A stretch of DNA of 64,000 nucleotides from Alcaligenaceae bacterium (GCA_013416395.1 JACCEP010000002.1:1-64000), one strand, 5' to 3'; positions 36,624 to 47,683 are shown, counted from the first letter of the stretch. Translations and numbers: made by a program. The notes: a model not told the origin generated them from the letters alone.

Positions 36624-38912
36624 ATGGAAGACTCACTACGTACCGCCGCGCTCGAATATCACGAACTCGGTCGCCCAGGCAAAATTTCAGTCACGCCCAC
36701 CAAGCAGCTTTCCAACCAGCGTGATCTTGCGCTGGCTTACTCGCCAGGGGTAGCGGCGGCATGCGAAGAAATCGTGGCCGATGAGCGGAACGCCGTGCGG
36801 TTTACGGGGCGAGGCAATCTGGTGGGTGTGATCACCAACGGTACGGCTGTGCTGGGGCTGGGCAATATTGGTCCGCTGGCGTCCAAGCCCGTCATGGAAG
36901 GCAAGGCTGTACTGTTTAAAAAATTTGCCGACATAGACGTATTCGACATAGAAATTAACGAAACCGACCCCGATAAACTGGTGGATATAATCGCCGGCCT
37001 CGAGCCTACATTTGGTGGCATTAACCTCGAAGACATCAAGGCGCCCGAATGCTTTACCGTAGAGCGCAAGCTGCGCGAGCGCATGCGTATTCCGGTGTTT
37101 CACGACGATCAGCATGGTACGGCCATTTGCGTTACTTCTGCGTTTATCAACGGCCTGGAAGTCGTCGGCAAAGACATTAAGCAGGTCAAGGTCGTGGTGT
37201 CTGGCGCAGGCGCGGCGGCACTCACCTGCCTTGACCTCATGGTTGACTTTGGCCTGCCGCTGGCCAATATCTGGGTGTCTGACATCGAAGGGGTGGTGTA
37301 TCAGGGGCGCACTGTACTCATGGACCCTGATAAGGCGCGGTTTGCCCAGCCTACCGATGCCAGGGTGCTAGACGACATTATTGCCGGCGCTGATGTGTTT
37401 CTGGGCCTGTCGGCCGGCGGTGTGCTCAAGCCCGACATGGTCAAGAAAATGGCTGCAAGGCCGCTCATTCTTGCGTTGGCCAACCCCTCGCCAGAAATTC
37501 TTCCTGAAGACGCACATGCGGCACGCGACGACGTCGTCATGGCAACCGGAAGGTCTGACTACCCCAATCAAGTCAATAACGTTCTGTGCTTTCCGTATAT
37601 TTTTCGTGGCTCGCTCGACATCGGGGCCACCACGATTACCCGCGGCATGGAAAAGGCCGCCGTCATGGCCATTTGCAAGCTGGCGCGCGAAGAACAAAAC
37701 GATGTGGTGGCAGCGGCCTATGGCACCTATGGCGTTTCGTTCGGGCCTGAGTACTTTATTCCCAAGCCCTTTGACCCGCGCCTGATCGTGCGCATAGCGG
37801 TTGAGGTCGCACGGGCAGGGATGGCTGATGGCGTTGCTACGCGTCCTATTGCTGACCTTGAGGCCTATGCCGAGCGGCTGCAGCAGTTTCTGTACCGCTC
37901 AGGTTCATTTATGAAGCCGCTTTTTTCCACAGCGAGAAAGCTGGTGCGTGACGGCAGCAAGGCGCGTATTGTGTTCACCGAGGGTGAAGACGAGCGCGTG
38001 CTGCGGGCGGTGCAAATTATCGTCGACGAGAAGCTGGCTAAGCCGATACTGGTTGGGCGGCCCTCCGTGCTGGCAGATCGCATCAAGCGCTTTGGCCTGC
38101 GCATACGTCTTGGCGAAGAGGTCGAGGTAACCAACCCCGATTACGATGAGCGTTTTCATCGATACTGGACAACCTACTGGGAGCTCATGTGCCGTCGGGG
38201 CATTACAAAAGAAATGGCACGAGTCGAGATGCGCCGTCGTCTTACGCTGATCGGCGCAATGATGGTAAGGCTGGGTGATGCCGACGGCATGATATGTGGT
38301 ACGGTCGGTACCTATTCCAATCATCTTGAATTTATCGACCAGGTTATTGGCAAGGCACCTGGGGCCAAAATTTATTCTGCCATGAACATTCTGATGCTGG
38401 CCGAACGTACTGTTGCGTTGGCCGATACCCACGTCAACGATAACCCCGATGCGACACAGCTTGCCGACATTACGCTGGCGGCGGTCGCCGAGATGCGTCT
38501 TCTGAATATGGTGCCCAAAGTGGCCTTGCTTTCACGCTCCAACTTTGGCACTGGCAGTTCTTCATCGGGTACCAAAATGCAGGAAGCCCTGGCGCTCATA
38601 CGCGAGCGCGACCCTACGCTCGAAATCGATGGCGAAATGCATGGCGACTGCGCCCTTGATGAAGCGTTGCGCAAACGCATCATGCCTTCTACGACGCTGC
38701 AGGGCGAAGCCAATTTGCTGGTTTGCCCCAATGTCGATGCCGGTAATATTGCGTATAACCTGCTCAAGACGGCCGCAGGCGGAAACGTGGCGGTCGGTCC
38801 ATTCTTGCTGGGCGTGAACGCACCGGTGCATATCCTGACCTCCAGCTCTACCGTGCGCCGCATCGTCAACATGGCGGCCCTTACTGTACTAGATGCCAAC
38901 CGGGCAGTCTGA
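36624..38912 (+). CDS. maeB: NADP-dependent malic enzyme with C-terminal phosphotransacetylase-like domain (MaeB)
   Basis: Oxidatively decarboxylates malate to pyruvate with NADP. The 762-residue protein has the malic N-domain (about 15-150, with [12 protein letters not shown]-like opening, [12 protein letters not shown] and [10 protein letters not shown]), the NAD-binding domain (about 160-400, [18 protein letters not shown]), and a PTA-like domain (about 430-760, beginning [26 protein letters not shown]). In MaeB the PTA part is regulatory (acetyl-CoA), not catalytic. Its stop overlaps the next gene by 20 nt. Confidence 0.95.
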   Translation: MEDSLRTAALEYHELGRPGKISVTPTKQLSNQRDLALAYSPGVAAACEEIVADERNAVRFTGRGNLVGVITNGTAVLGLGNIGPLASKPVMEGKAVLFKKFADIDVFDIEINETDPDKLVDIIAGLEPTFGGINLEDIKAPECFTVERKLRERMRIPVFHDDQHGTAICVTSAFINGLEVVGKDIKQVKVVVSGAGAAALTCLDLMVDFGLPLANIWVSDIEGVVYQGRTVLMDPDKARFAQPTDARVLDDIIAGADVFLGLSAGGVLKPDMVKKMAARPLILALANPSPEILPEDAHAARDDVVMATGRSDYPNQVNNVLCFPYIFRGSLDIGATTITRGMEKAAVMAICKLAREEQNDVVAAAYGTYGVSFGPEYFIPKPFDPRLIVRIAVEVARAGMADGVATRPIADLEAYAERLQQFLYRSGSFMKPLFSTARKLVRDGSKARIVFTEGEDERVLRAVQIIVDEKLAKPILVGRPSVLADRIKRFGLRIRLGEEVEVTNPDYDERFHRYWTTYWELMCRRGITKEMARVEMRRRLTLIGAMMVRLGDADGMICGTVGTYSNHLEFIDQVIGKAPGAKIYSAMNILMLAERTVALADTHVNDNPDATQLADITLAAVAEMRLLNMVPKVALLSRSNFGTGSSSSGTKMQEALALIRERDPTLEIDGEMHGDCALDEALRKRIMPSTTLQGEANLLVCPNVDAGNIAYNLLKTAAGGNVAVGPFLLGVNAPVHILTSSSTVRRIVNMAALTVLDANRAV

Positions 38913-40107
38913 CTCTGGCAACGGGGGCGGCGTTGGCCTGGTTCTGCCAGGTGGCGGGGCTCGTGCCGCGTATCAAGTGGGCGTGCTGTCGGGCATTCTT
39001 GAAATTCTTGATCCACAACGTTCCCCCGATTTTTCTAACCCTTTCGCCATAATCTGCGGGTCTTCTGCGGGCGCCATCAACGCGGCTGCCCTGGCGTGCA
39101 GAGCCGATGATATCCATTACGCCGTCAACAGGCTTGACGAGTTGTGGGGCGGGCTGCACACGGGTGATATTTACTATGCCGATGCGCCGCGCTTGCTGCG
39201 CACAGGCCTACGCTGGCTTACGATGGTGGCCGCAGGCTGGTTCATGCCCGGTCTGCATCGTCAGCAGCCGCACTCGCTGCTTGACAATAAACCGCTGGGT
39301 CAGCTGCTTACAAGTACGGTTGATTTTGATCGTCTTCAAGGTAACCTTGCCGAAGGCAAGCTGCGCGCGCTGGCCATTACGGCGACAGCCTACACCACGG
39401 GTCAGCACCTTACGTTCTATCAGTCAAACGGCACCATAAAACCCTGGCAACGTTCACTTCGGCAGGCTATTCCTTGCCATATCGGCGTTGACCACCTGTT
39501 GGCGTCCAGCTCCATTCCCTTTATTTTTCCTGCACAGGCCATGCTGGTTGGTGGGCTGACGCAGTGGTGCGGCGATGGCTCCATGCGTCAGCTAGCGCCC
39601 ATGAGTCCGGCCATTCATTTGGGCGCCGACAAAATCTGCGTGATTGGTACTGGCCACAAAGATGACACGCACACCAGTGAACAGGCCATAGATCCGGCAT
39701 ACCCGTCTCTGGCCCAGATAGGCGGGCATGCATTGTCCAATATTTTTCTGGATAGCCTGTCGATGGATGTGGAACGAATGCAACGCATCAATGATTTGCT
39801 TGCCTTGCTGCCTGAAAATGAACTAAAAAGCCTTGCGCTGCGACCAGTCAGTACTTTTGTGATTACGCCAAGCCGCTCGCTGGACGAGATGGCGCTGGCA
39901 CATATTCAGCAACTGCCTTACGCAGCACGTACCCTTTTTCGTGTTCTTGGTGTATCGTCGGCCTCAGGCCCGACAACTGGAGGTGCGCTTATCTCGTACC
40001 TGTTGTTTGAATCCAGTTTTACCCGGGAACTTATCCGTCTTGGTCGAGCCGATAGTATGAGCCGTGTTGATGAAGTAAAAGCGTTTTTCAAGGAGGCGCA
40101 GCAATGA
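38893..40107 (+). CDS. Patatin-like phospholipase
   Basis: 404-residue lipid acyl hydrolase. The oxyanion motif GGGARAAYQVG (20-30), nucleophile elbow GSSAG with Ser58, and the catalytic Asp in CGDGS (Asp228) give a complete Ser-Asp dyad. No signal peptide is visible, so it acts in the cytoplasm or on the inner leaflet. It overlaps maeB by 20 nt at its start and the barstar gene by 4 nt at its end, so the three appear to form one transcription unit. Confidence 0.9.
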   Translation: MPTGQSDSGNGGGVGLVLPGGGARAAYQVGVLSGILEILDPQRSPDFSNPFAIICGSSAGAINAAALACRADDIHYAVNRLDELWGGLHTGDIYYADAPRLLRTGLRWLTMVAAGWFMPGLHRQQPHSLLDNKPLGQLLTSTVDFDRLQGNLAEGKLRALAITATAYTTGQHLTFYQSNGTIKPWQRSLRQAIPCHIGVDHLLASSSIPFIFPAQAMLVGGLTQWCGDGSMRQLAPMSPAIHLGADKICVIGTGHKDDTHTSEQAIDPAYPSLAQIGGHALSNIFLDSLSMDVERMQRINDLLALLPENELKSLALRPVSTFVITPSRSLDEMALAHIQQLPYAARTLFRVLGVSSASGPTTGGALISYLLFESSFTRELIRLGRADSMSRVDEVKAFFKEAQQ

Positions 40108-40571
40108 GCCAAGCGCAGTCGTTGCAAACGAAATTGCAAAAAGGCGGTTTGATTGATGTGTCTGCCCACACGCAGCAGCAAGTCCTGGAAGCCGCCCAGG
40201 CCGCAGAGATGACGGCGTTTGTCGTCAATTGCGATCGAGCACGCAGCCGTTCTGCGGTATTGCGAGCTATTGCCAAAGCCGTTGATTTTCCTGAGTTTTT
40301 CGGCAGCAATCTTGATGCGTTGTACGATTGTCTGTGCGATACGGTGCAGGATCACAAAAACGGCTTGTTTTTGTGGCTTGATCATCTGCATTCGGGCGAC
40401 CCGGCGCTGGCGGCAGATTCAGAGGCTATTTTGGCTGTATGTGCAGATGCCGCTGATTTTGCTGCCAATAACGACAGCCGGTTCGCGTACGGGGTTGTAC
40501 ACGCGGGCAAACACCCTGACCCTGAACCCAGTAACGAGCCGGCACCTTATGCAGGCAGCAACGCCGACTGA
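40104..40571 (+). CDS. Barstar-family protein (putative RNase inhibitor)
   Basis: 155-residue cytoplasmic protein. Residues about 35-115 match barstar: FVVNCDRARSRSAVLRAIAKA, then DFPEFFGSNLDALYDCLCD, the W/N-D-A-L-x-D-x-L helix that plugs the barnase active site, and GLFLWLDHL. Barstars inhibit secreted guanyl ribonucleases; no barnase gene is in the window. A ~35-residue hydrophilic tail follows (AGKHPDPEPSNEPAPYAG). It starts in an ATGA overlap with the patatin gene. Confidence 0.88.
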   Translation: MSQAQSLQTKLQKGGLIDVSAHTQQQVLEAAQAAEMTAFVVNCDRARSRSAVLRAIAKAVDFPEFFGSNLDALYDCLCDTVQDHKNGLFLWLDHLHSGDPALAADSEAILAVCADAADFAANNDSRFAYGVVHAGKHPDPEPSNEPAPYAGSNAD

Positions 40572-40578
40572 ATAAAAC

Positions 40579-41322
40579 TCAGGCCCAGCCCATGATCGCA
40601 ACCGTGGCCGCGATCAGTGCCAGGCCTGCGGTTTCAGTGCGCAACACGCGTGGGCCAAAGTTTACGGGGGTAAGGTGGTTGCGCGCCGCCAGTGCCAGCT
40701 CTTCGTCTGACCAGCCCCCTTCAGGCCCCACCAGCAGTGTGATCTCGCCGTTATCTGTTGCGGTTGCAGCCAGTGCCTGAGACAGCGTTGTTGATGCGTC
40801 GGGGTGACAAAACACGCGTGTGGCGTCGCCCGGTTCAGCTTGTGCCAGATACTGGGCCAGCGTGCAGGGTTCATGTACTTCAAGCAGGCGGTTGCGCCCG
40901 CATTGCTCGCTGGCTGACTGCGCTACGCGATGCCAATGCTCAACGCGTTTGCGCAGGCGTTCGCCTGACAGTTGCAGCACACTGCGGTGTGCAAATATGG
41001 GTGCAACAGCGGTAGCACCCAGTTCTACGGCTTTTTCAATGACCCAATCCATTTTGTCGCCCGAAGCAATGCCCTGAACCAGGGTCAGGCGGCCCGCAAT
41101 TTCGGCCTCTACGATCTGGTGCTCACCGAGTGCGGCATAGCCACGCTTGCCGTCAATAACCAGGCGCGCAGGGTATTGGCCGCCTAGCCCGTCGAACAGG
41201 GTGATGGACACATCAGGCTTGAGCCGCAGCACGCGGATGGCGTGATGCGCCTGCGTATCAGGCAGGGCGACGGTGGTGTGGGCAGCCAGGGGGCCGGAAT
41301 GAAAAAAACGGGGCGATGACAT
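40579..41322 (-). CDS. rsmE: 16S rRNA m3U1498 methyltransferase RsmE
   Basis: SPOUT-class methyltransferase modifying U1498 of 16S rRNA. From the ATG at 41322 the protein has 247 residues: a PUA-like N-domain starting SPRFFHSGPL, and the knotted domain with KMDWVIEKAVELGATAVAPI, LLVGPEGGWSDEEL and a closing RVLRTETAGLALIAA. The frame stays open to 41529, but the upstream part is not family-like. Convergent with the barstar gene (8-nt gap) and divergent from tkt. Confidence 0.95.
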   Translation of the reverse strand: MSSPRFFHSGPLAAHTTVALPDTQAHHAIRVLRLKPDVSITLFDGLGGQYPARLVIDGKRGYAALGEHQIVEAEIAGRLTLVQGIASGDKMDWVIEKAVELGATAVAPIFAHRSVLQLSGERLRKRVEHWHRVAQSASEQCGRNRLLEVHEPCTLAQYLAQAEPGDATRVFCHPDASTTLSQALAATATDNGEITLLVGPEGGWSDEELALAARNHLTPVNFGPRVLRTETAGLALIAATVAIMGWA

Positions 41323-41470
41323 GAAATGGCGCGAAGGCGGTAGGGTTTTAACGGAATAATACTGTATTCGGCACGACTTGCCTCGAATGGTAAAATCTAG
41401 GGCTTTGTCAATCCTGTTAATGTTGAGGCCCGCCTGATTGTGCATGGGCTGCGCCTTTTGCGAGTGTTCG

Positions 41471-43516
41471 ATGAGCCTTACGCCTGCCCAAGATCTAACC
41501 ATGGCAAATGCCATACGCGCCCTGTCCATGGATGCGGTTCAACAAGCCAATTCTGGCCACCCTGGTGCCCCCATGGGCATGGCTGACATTGCCGAAGTTC
41601 TCTGGACACGGCATCTGCGGCATAACCCCACTGATCCAGCATGGCCTGACCGCGATCGTTTTGTGCTGTCGAACGGGCATGGGTCCATGCTTATCTATGC
41701 CTTGCTGCATTTAACGGGTTATGACCTTCCCATCGAAGAGCTTCGCAATTTCAGGCAATTGCACTCACGCACGCCTGGTCACCCCGAAGTCGGTATAACC
41801 GCCGGGGTTGAAACCACTACGGGGCCACTGGGGCAGGGGCTTGCCAATGCCGTTGGCATGGCGCTGTCCGAAGCCTTGCTGGCGCAAGAGTTCAACCGCG
41901 ACGGCCACGCCATTGTTGATCACCTGACGTACGCATTTGCGGGTGACGGCTGCCTGATGGAAGGCATTTCGCACGAGGCCTGCTCGCTGGCGGGCACGCT
42001 CAAGTTGTCCAAGCTTATTGTGTTTTACGACGATAACGGCATTTCTATCGACGGCGAGGTTCAGAACTGGTTTGGCGACAACACGCCCCAGCGCTTTGAA
42101 AGCTATGGCTGGAACGTCATTCGCGACGTTGATGGCCATGACGCGGCCTCTGTTGAAGCCGCCATTGCCAAGGCAAAAACGTATGCAGGGCAGGGCGGTG
42201 GCCCTACGCTTATATGTTGTCGCACCATTATCGGCAAGGGCTCGCCCAACGCCGCTGGCACAGCCAAGGTACACGGCGCCGCCCTGGGCGCCCAAGAAGT
42301 CGAGGCCACGCGTGCTGCACTGCACTGGCCTTATGCGCCTTTCGAGATCCCGGCAGAAATCTACGCACACTGGGACGGCAAGTCTAAGGGCGCGCAATCA
42401 CAGTCAGCATGGCAGCAGCGTTTCGACGCTTACGCAGCTGCCTTTCCCGCTGAAGCCGCCGAGTTCACGCGACGCATGGCGAGCGAATTGCCCGCTGGTT
42501 ATGCCAGCCAGGTAAACGCTTTTATAGAAGCTACCAATCAAAAAGCCGAAACGGTTGCCACACGCAAGGCTTCGCAGCTTGCCATTACGGCGCTGGTTGA
42601 CATGCTGCCCGAAATGCTGGGCGGCTCTGCCGACCTTACCGGCTCCAATCTTACTGACTGGAAGGGCGTACACCCCGTTCGTGCGGGTAGCAGTCATCTA
42701 AATTTCGGGCGCCACATTAACTACGGCGTGCGTGAGTTTGGCATGGCCGCCATCATGAACGGTATTGCGCTTCATGGCGGTTACCTGCCATTTGGCGGTA
42801 CGTTTCTTACATTTTCAGACTACTGCCGCAATGCCATCCGCATGGCGGCCCTCATGAAGCAGCGTGCCATCTATGTCTTTACCCATGACTCCATCGGTCT
42901 GGGCGAAGACGGCCCCACGCACCAGTCGGTCGAACACGCGGCCAGTTTGCGGCTAATCCCCAATCTGCACGTATGGCGTCCCTGCGACACCACCGAAACT
43001 GCCGTTGCGTGGGCCTGCGCTATCGAGCGTCCGGTCAGCGTGGGCATGACGGTGCGCGACGGAGGCCCGTCTGCGTTGTTGCTGTCACGTCAAAATCTTC
43101 AATTCGTGCCACGTGATGGCGATACCATCGCCGCCATTCGTCGCGGTGGTTATGTATTGCGTGATGCCGAGGGCGCGCGCGCCATCATCATCGCTACCGG
43201 TTCTGAAGTCGGGCTGGCGCTTGCTGCACAAGAGCAGCTGGCGGGCAAGGGCATTCCGGTACGTGTGGTGTCCATGCCTTGCACCAACGTTTTCGACCAG
43301 CAAGATAGCAGCTGGCGCCTGGCCGTGTTGCCCAAGGGGCTGCCGCGGGTGGCGGTTGAGGCCGGTGTTACAGATGGTTGGTACAAATATGTGGGTATTG
43401 ATGGCGCTGTAGTGGGTATTGATCGCTATGGCGACTCTGCCCCGGGCGGTGCACTGTTCGAGTATTTTGGCTTGACCGCCGGGCATGTTGCCGATGCGGT
43501 TGAAAAAGTTCTGTAA
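41471..43516 (+). CDS. tkt: Transketolase
   Basis: Thiamine-diphosphate enzyme of the pentose phosphate/Calvin pathways. The 681-residue protein (ATG at 41471; the frame is open to 41438) has [32 protein letters not shown], the TPP-binding [13 protein letters not shown]...DDNGISIDG segment, [18 protein letters not shown]-like [18 protein letters not shown], and a C-terminal domain from about 550. It opens the block tkt-gap-pgk. The ribosome binding site is weak. Confidence 0.96.
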   Translation: MSLTPAQDLTMANAIRALSMDAVQQANSGHPGAPMGMADIAEVLWTRHLRHNPTDPAWPDRDRFVLSNGHGSMLIYALLHLTGYDLPIEELRNFRQLHSRTPGHPEVGITAGVETTTGPLGQGLANAVGMALSEALLAQEFNRDGHAIVDHLTYAFAGDGCLMEGISHEACSLAGTLKLSKLIVFYDDNGISIDGEVQNWFGDNTPQRFESYGWNVIRDVDGHDAASVEAAIAKAKTYAGQGGGPTLICCRTIIGKGSPNAAGTAKVHGAALGAQEVEATRAALHWPYAPFEIPAEIYAHWDGKSKGAQSQSAWQQRFDAYAAAFPAEAAEFTRRMASELPAGYASQVNAFIEATNQKAETVATRKASQLAITALVDMLPEMLGGSADLTGSNLTDWKGVHPVRAGSSHLNFGRHINYGVREFGMAAIMNGIALHGGYLPFGGTFLTFSDYCRNAIRMAALMKQRAIYVFTHDSIGLGEDGPTHQSVEHAASLRLIPNLHVWRPCDTTETAVAWACAIERPVSVGMTVRDGGPSALLLSRQNLQFVPRDGDTIAAIRRGGYVLRDAEGARAIIIATGSEVGLALAAQEQLAGKGIPVRVVSMPCTNVFDQQDSSWRLAVLPKGLPRVAVEAGVTDGWYKYVGIDGAVVGIDRYGDSAPGGALFEYFGLTAGHVADAVEKVL

Positions 43517-43535
43517 ATCCCTTAGGAGAATTTGA

Positions 43536-44549
43536 ATGACTATTCGCGTGGCGATCAACGGCTATGGCCGCATTGGGCGTAATGTACTGCGTGCACACTA
43601 TGAAGATGGCAAGAAGCACGATATTCAAATCGTGGCCATTAATGACTTGGGTGATCCCAAGACCAACGCGCACCTTACGCGCTATGACACAACGCATGGC
43701 AAGTTTCCCGGCACGGTCGAAGTCGACGGCGACTTCATGGTGGTTAATGGCGACAAAATCCGTGTGCTTGCTGAGCGCGACCCTGCCAAGCTTCCTTGGG
43801 GTGAGCTAAATGTTGACGTGGTGCTTGAATGCACCGGGTTGTTCACCAGCAAAGAAAAAGCCGGCGCACACCTCAAGGGCGGTGCCAAGAAAGTTATTAT
43901 TTCTGCGCCGGGCGGCAAAGATGTTGACGCCACCATTGTGTACGGTGTTAATCACAACGTGCTCAAAGCCAGCGATACGGTTATCTCAAACGCGTCATGC
44001 ACCACCAATTGCCTGGCGCCTCTGGTTCAGCCTCTGCACAAGGAAATCGGTTTGGTCAACGGTCTGATGACCACCATCCACGCCTACACCAACGATCAGG
44101 TGTTAACTGATGTGTATCACTCAGACCTGCGCCGCGCACGTTCGGCGACGCAAAGCATGATCCCCACCAATACGGGTGCGGCGGCGGCGGTTGGCCTGGT
44201 GTTGCCTGAGCTCAATGGCAAGCTTGACGGGTACGCCATTCGCGTTCCTACCATCAACGTCTCTATTGTTGACCTCTCGTTTGTGGCCGCGCGTGAAACC
44301 TCGGTTCAAGAAGTCAACAGCATTCTGAAAGCGGCCGCTGAGTCGGGCCCGCTCAAGGGCATACTTAACTACTGCGATGAGCCGTTGGTTTCGGTTGACT
44401 TTAACCATGACCCGGCCTCCAGCACAGTAGATGCAGGCCTGACCAAGGTTTCGGGTTCGCTGGTCAAGGTGTCTTCGTGGTACGACAACGAGTGGGGTTT
44501 CTCCAACCGCATGCTCGACACCACAGTCGCTCTTATGGCAGCCAAGTAA
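43536..44549 (+). CDS. gap: Glyceraldehyde-3-phosphate dehydrogenase (type I)
   Basis: Interconverts glyceraldehyde 3-phosphate and 1,3-bisphosphoglycerate. The 337-residue protein has the Rossmann motif [14 protein letters not shown] and active-site Cys155 in [13 protein letters not shown], and ends [20 protein letters not shown]. It starts 19 nt after tkt, with AGGAGAA before the ATG. It is followed by a hairpin and a tandem-repeat region before pgk. Confidence 0.97.
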   Translation: MTIRVAINGYGRIGRNVLRAHYEDGKKHDIQIVAINDLGDPKTNAHLTRYDTTHGKFPGTVEVDGDFMVVNGDKIRVLAERDPAKLPWGELNVDVVLECTGLFTSKEKAGAHLKGGAKKVIISAPGGKDVDATIVYGVNHNVLKASDTVISNASCTTNCLAPLVQPLHKEIGLVNGLMTTIHAYTNDQVLTDVYHSDLRRARSATQSMIPTNTGAAAAVGLVLPELNGKLDGYAIRVPTINVSIVDLSFVAARETSVQEVNSILKAAAESGPLKGILNYCDEPLVSVDFNHDPASSTVDAGLTKVSGSLVKVSSWYDNEWGFSNRMLDTTVALMAAK

Positions 44550-44565
44550 CGGTTTGCCTGGTGCA

Positions 44566-44589
44566 CAAGGGCGGGGTAACCCGCCCTTG
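44566..44589 (+). terminator. Perfect GC-rich hairpin after gap
   Basis: CAAGGGCGGG (44566-44575), loop GTAA, CCCGCCCTTG (44580-44589): a 10-bp stem closed by a GNRA-type tetraloop. No T-run follows, so it may be an mRNA-stabilising or attenuating structure rather than a full terminator. Confidence 0.65.
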
Positions 44590-44593
44590 GCGC

Positions 44594-44803
44594 GTCTGTC
44601 TCCGGCTACCGAGTCTGCCATGTGCATTGAGTGCAGGTTTCGGCTATCGAGTCTGTCATGTGTATTAAGTGCTGTTTCCGACTACCGAGCCCGCTATCTG
44701 CATTAAGCGCTGTCTCCGGTTACCGAACCTGCCATGTTCATTGAGTGCTGTCTCTGGCTGCCAGGTTCGCCATACGCATTAAGCTCCGTCTCTGGCGGCA
44801 AGC
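44594..44803. repeat. Imperfect 38-bp tandem repeat between gap and pgk (5.5 copies)
   Basis: Units at 44594-44631, 44632-44669, 44670-44707, 44708-44745 and 44746-44783, plus a partial to about 44803. All complete units are exactly 38 nt. The shared pattern is TGCTGTCTCCGG-TACCGAG then TCTGCCATGTGCATTAAG, with 5-10 differences between neighbours. 38 is not a multiple of 3 and no frame stays open, so it is non-coding. It would be transcribed if gap and pgk share an mRNA. Confidence 0.9.
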
Positions 44804-44848
44804 TTTTCACCCTATTCCAATTAGCCCCCAACGGCGAGGTATCTATCC

Positions 44849-46042
44849 GTGACTACCGTTAAAACACTTTCCTCTCTGGCCAAGACTGACGCACTCGCTG
44901 GCAAACGTGTGTTTATCCGTTCTGATCTCAACGTACCCCTGAGTAACGGCAAAATCACCGAAGACACGCGCATACGGGCATCGGTGCCAGCCATTCGCAT
45001 GGCGCTAAATGCCGGTGCGGCGGTTATGGTCACGTCGCACCTTGGTCGGCCGACTGAAGGCACGGTAGGCCCGGAAGATACGCTGGCACCTGTTGCCCGA
45101 CGTATGTCAGAGTTGCTGGGGCAGCCCGTCAACCTGGCTACAAATTGGGTCGAAGGCGTGAACACGTCGCCCGGAACGGTCGTGCTGCTTGAAAACTGCC
45201 GCTGCAATGTCGGCGAAAAGAAAAACGATGCTGAGCTGTCCAAGAAAATGGCTGCTCTCTGCGATGTGTACGTGAACGATGCCTTTGGCACCGCGCACCG
45301 CGCTGAGGCAACCACATATGGCATTGCCCAGTATGCGCCGGTAGCGTGCGCCGGCCCACTGCTCGAGGCTGAGCTCGACGCCCTGGGCCGCGCCCTGCAT
45401 GAGCCCAGTCGCCCATTGGTGGCTATTGTTGCGGGCTCGAAAGTTTCAACCAAACTCTCGATTTTGCAGGCGCTGGCCGAAAAAGTTGACCAGCTGGTCG
45501 TAGGCGGTGGCATTGCCAACACCTTTTTGCTTGCGGCCGGCTTGGGCATTGGCAAGTCGTTGGCGGAGCCCGAGCAAATAGATCAGGCTCGGGCAGTCAT
45601 TGATCTCATGAAGAAGCGCGGTGCGGCAGTGCCCATTCCCGTGGATGTCGTCTGCGCCAAAACGTTTAGCGCTGACGCCGAGGCTACGGTCAAGCCGGCT
45701 GACCAGGTGGCTGACGATGATCTTATTCTGGATATCGGCCCTGAAACCGCAAAGCAGTTGGCAGGCATATTGAAGCAGGCTGGCACCATAGTCTGGAACG
45801 GCCCGGTGGGCGTATTTGAGTTTGATGCATTTGCCGAAGGCACGAAGGTCGTGGCGCATGCCATTGCTGACTCAAAAGGCTTTTCGATTGCGGGAGGCGG
45901 CGATACGCTGGCCGCGATTGCCAAGTATCATATTGCTGACAAGATTGACTATATTTCTACAGGTGGTGGCGCCTTTCTTGAGTTTCTCGAAGGCAAGACC
46001 TTGCCTGCCGTAGACATTCTGCAGCAACGCGCAAACGGCTAG
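44849..46042 (+). CDS. pgk: Phosphoglycerate kinase
   Basis: Glycolytic kinase of 397 residues interconverting 1,3-bisphosphoglycerate and 3-phosphoglycerate. The N-domain has [12 protein letters not shown] and [13 protein letters not shown]; the C-domain has the nucleotide-binding [13 protein letters not shown] and [15 protein letters not shown] and ends with [11 protein letters not shown]...[15 protein letters not shown]. The start codon is GTG at 44849. It follows gap after 300 nt of repeat-bearing DNA. Confidence 0.97.
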   Translation: MTTVKTLSSLAKTDALAGKRVFIRSDLNVPLSNGKITEDTRIRASVPAIRMALNAGAAVMVTSHLGRPTEGTVGPEDTLAPVARRMSELLGQPVNLATNWVEGVNTSPGTVVLLENCRCNVGEKKNDAELSKKMAALCDVYVNDAFGTAHRAEATTYGIAQYAPVACAGPLLEAELDALGRALHEPSRPLVAIVAGSKVSTKLSILQALAEKVDQLVVGGGIANTFLLAAGLGIGKSLAEPEQIDQARAVIDLMKKRGAAVPIPVDVVCAKTFSADAEATVKPADQVADDDLILDIGPETAKQLAGILKQAGTIVWNGPVGVFEFDAFAEGTKVVAHAIADSKGFSIAGGGDTLAAIAKYHIADKIDYISTGGGAFLEFLEGKTLPAVDILQQRANG

Positions 46043-46069
46043 CTGTAATCACTCACGAGAGGGGACGCT

Positions 46070-47503
46070 ATGATTTACAAGAACTTCATCGGCAATCAAT
46101 GGGTAAGTGCCCTTGGCGGCCAGGTGCTTCCGGTTCTCGATCCATCTGATGGACAGCTGTTCGCTGAAATCGCCCGCTCGGGCGAAGCTGATATTGACTC
46201 GGCGACGCATGCGGCCCGCAAGGCTTTTGAGGGCAAGTGGGGGGCTATGGCGCCCGCCGCGCGTAGTCGCCTGCTGTGGCGTCTTAGTGCTGCGTTGCTT
46301 GACCATCAAGAAGAATTGGCTCGCCTTGAGTCCAGAGACACAGGCAAACCCATGAAGCAGGCCATGGCCGATGCCGCAGCCATTGCCCGGTACTTTGAGT
46401 TTTACGCGGGTGCAGTCGACAAGTTGCATGGCACGACGATTCCTTATCCTTCCGATTACACCGTGCTGACGGTGCGGGAGCCCCACGGTGTAACAGGGCA
46501 TATTGTTCCCTGGAATTACCCGCTGCAAATTTTTGGACGCAGCGTGGGTGCGGCGCTGGCCGCCGGCAATGCGTGCGTGGTCAAGCCTGCTGAAGATGCG
46601 TGCATTTCATTGCTACGGGTTGCTGAAATTGCCGCAGAGGTGGGGCTGCCTGCGGGCGCGCTCAACATCGTGACGGGGTTAGGAATTGAAGCCGGGGCAG
46701 CGCTTGCCGCGCATCCTGGCATTGATCATGTTTCATTTACAGGCTCACCGGGCACAGGCCGGCAAGTTGCCCAGGCAGCTGCCGGGCACTTTGCGCCGGT
46801 AACGCTGGAACTCGGCGGTAAGTCGCCGCAAATTGTTTTTTCAGACGCCGACATAGAAGCCGGGTTACCGGTCTGGCTTAATGCCATTATTCAAAATGCC
46901 GGGCAAACCTGCTCGGCGGGTAGTCGTCTGCTGGTTCAGCGCGCCATATACGCCGACGTGGTGGGGCGGCTTTCTGAGCTGTTTCGTGCTACCCGCACTG
47001 GTGCCGCCTCGGACGACCCTGATTGCGGCCCGCTGATTAATGCAAAACAGTTGGAGCGCGTACGTACCTTGCTGGGCACTGCTGATGGCTCAGGCATTAC
47101 CGTTGCAGCCCAGGGAGCGCTCGACCCCAGTGCTCCCAAATCGGGTTTTTATCAGGTACCTACATTGCTCAGTGACGTACCTCCCGATCACAGCCTGGCT
47201 CAGGACGAGATCTTTGGTCCCGTGCTGGCTGTCATCCCGTTTGATACCGAAGAGCAGGCCTTGCATATTGCCAACAGTACGGCTTATGGCCTGGTTGCAG
47301 GGGTATGGACACAAGATGGCGCACGCCAGATGCGTTTTGCGCGCAAGATCCGGTCAGGCCAGGTGTATATCAACAACTATGGCGCGGGTGGCGGGGTAGA
47401 GCTGCCTTTTGGTGGAACAGGGCAGTCAGGCTATGGTCGTGAAAAAGGCTTTGAGGCGCTGTATGGTTTTACTACGCTAAAGACCATCGCCATTAAGCAC
47501 TGA
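46070..47503 (+). CDS. NAD(P)-dependent aldehyde dehydrogenase
   Basis: 477-residue member of the aldehyde dehydrogenase superfamily. The catalytic pair is Glu247 (VTLELGGKSP) and Cys281 (NAGQTCSAGSR), with the cofactor site VPWNYPLQIF and FTGSPGTGRQVA. It resembles betaine/aminobutyraldehyde-type enzymes, but substrate cannot be assigned. It begins 27 nt after pgk with GAGAGGGG before the ATG, so it is probably cotranscribed with glycolytic genes, at the position where related genomes carry pyruvate kinase. Confidence 0.93.
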   Translation: MIYKNFIGNQWVSALGGQVLPVLDPSDGQLFAEIARSGEADIDSATHAARKAFEGKWGAMAPAARSRLLWRLSAALLDHQEELARLESRDTGKPMKQAMADAAAIARYFEFYAGAVDKLHGTTIPYPSDYTVLTVREPHGVTGHIVPWNYPLQIFGRSVGAALAAGNACVVKPAEDACISLLRVAEIAAEVGLPAGALNIVTGLGIEAGAALAAHPGIDHVSFTGSPGTGRQVAQAAAGHFAPVTLELGGKSPQIVFSDADIEAGLPVWLNAIIQNAGQTCSAGSRLLVQRAIYADVVGRLSELFRATRTGAASDDPDCGPLINAKQLERVRTLLGTADGSGITVAAQGALDPSAPKSGFYQVPTLLSDVPPDHSLAQDEIFGPVLAVIPFDTEEQALHIANSTAYGLVAGVWTQDGARQMRFARKIRSGQVYINNYGAGGGVELPFGGTGQSGYGREKGFEALYGFTTLKTIAIKH

Positions 47504-47544
47504 TGGCGTTGTCAATGCGCGGGTTGTCTCGCGCATTGACGCCA
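47504..47544 (+). terminator. Long hairpin immediately after the aldehyde dehydrogenase stop codon
   Basis: GTCAATGCGCG (47511-47521) and CGCGCATTGAC (47530-47540) form an 11-bp stem with an 8-nt loop, extended by TGGC (47504-47507)/GCCA (47541-47544) across a 3-nt bulge. No T-run. Confidence 0.65.
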
Positions 47545-47683
47545 GCCAGCCATGTCGGCCTCAAGATATGGGCCCTATGGCTTGGCTGGTCGCGGGGGCA
47601 TCTCACCACCGGTGCTTTGTCCACGCGTTTTACTCAGCGCTCGCCGCCCAGGCAGCCGATGCGCGTTTATTTGCAGGCAATAC

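Noticed and set aside
44594-44803. Coding repeat or CRISPR between gap and pgk
   Set aside because: 38 nt is not a multiple of three, no frame stays open, and there are no distinct spacers.
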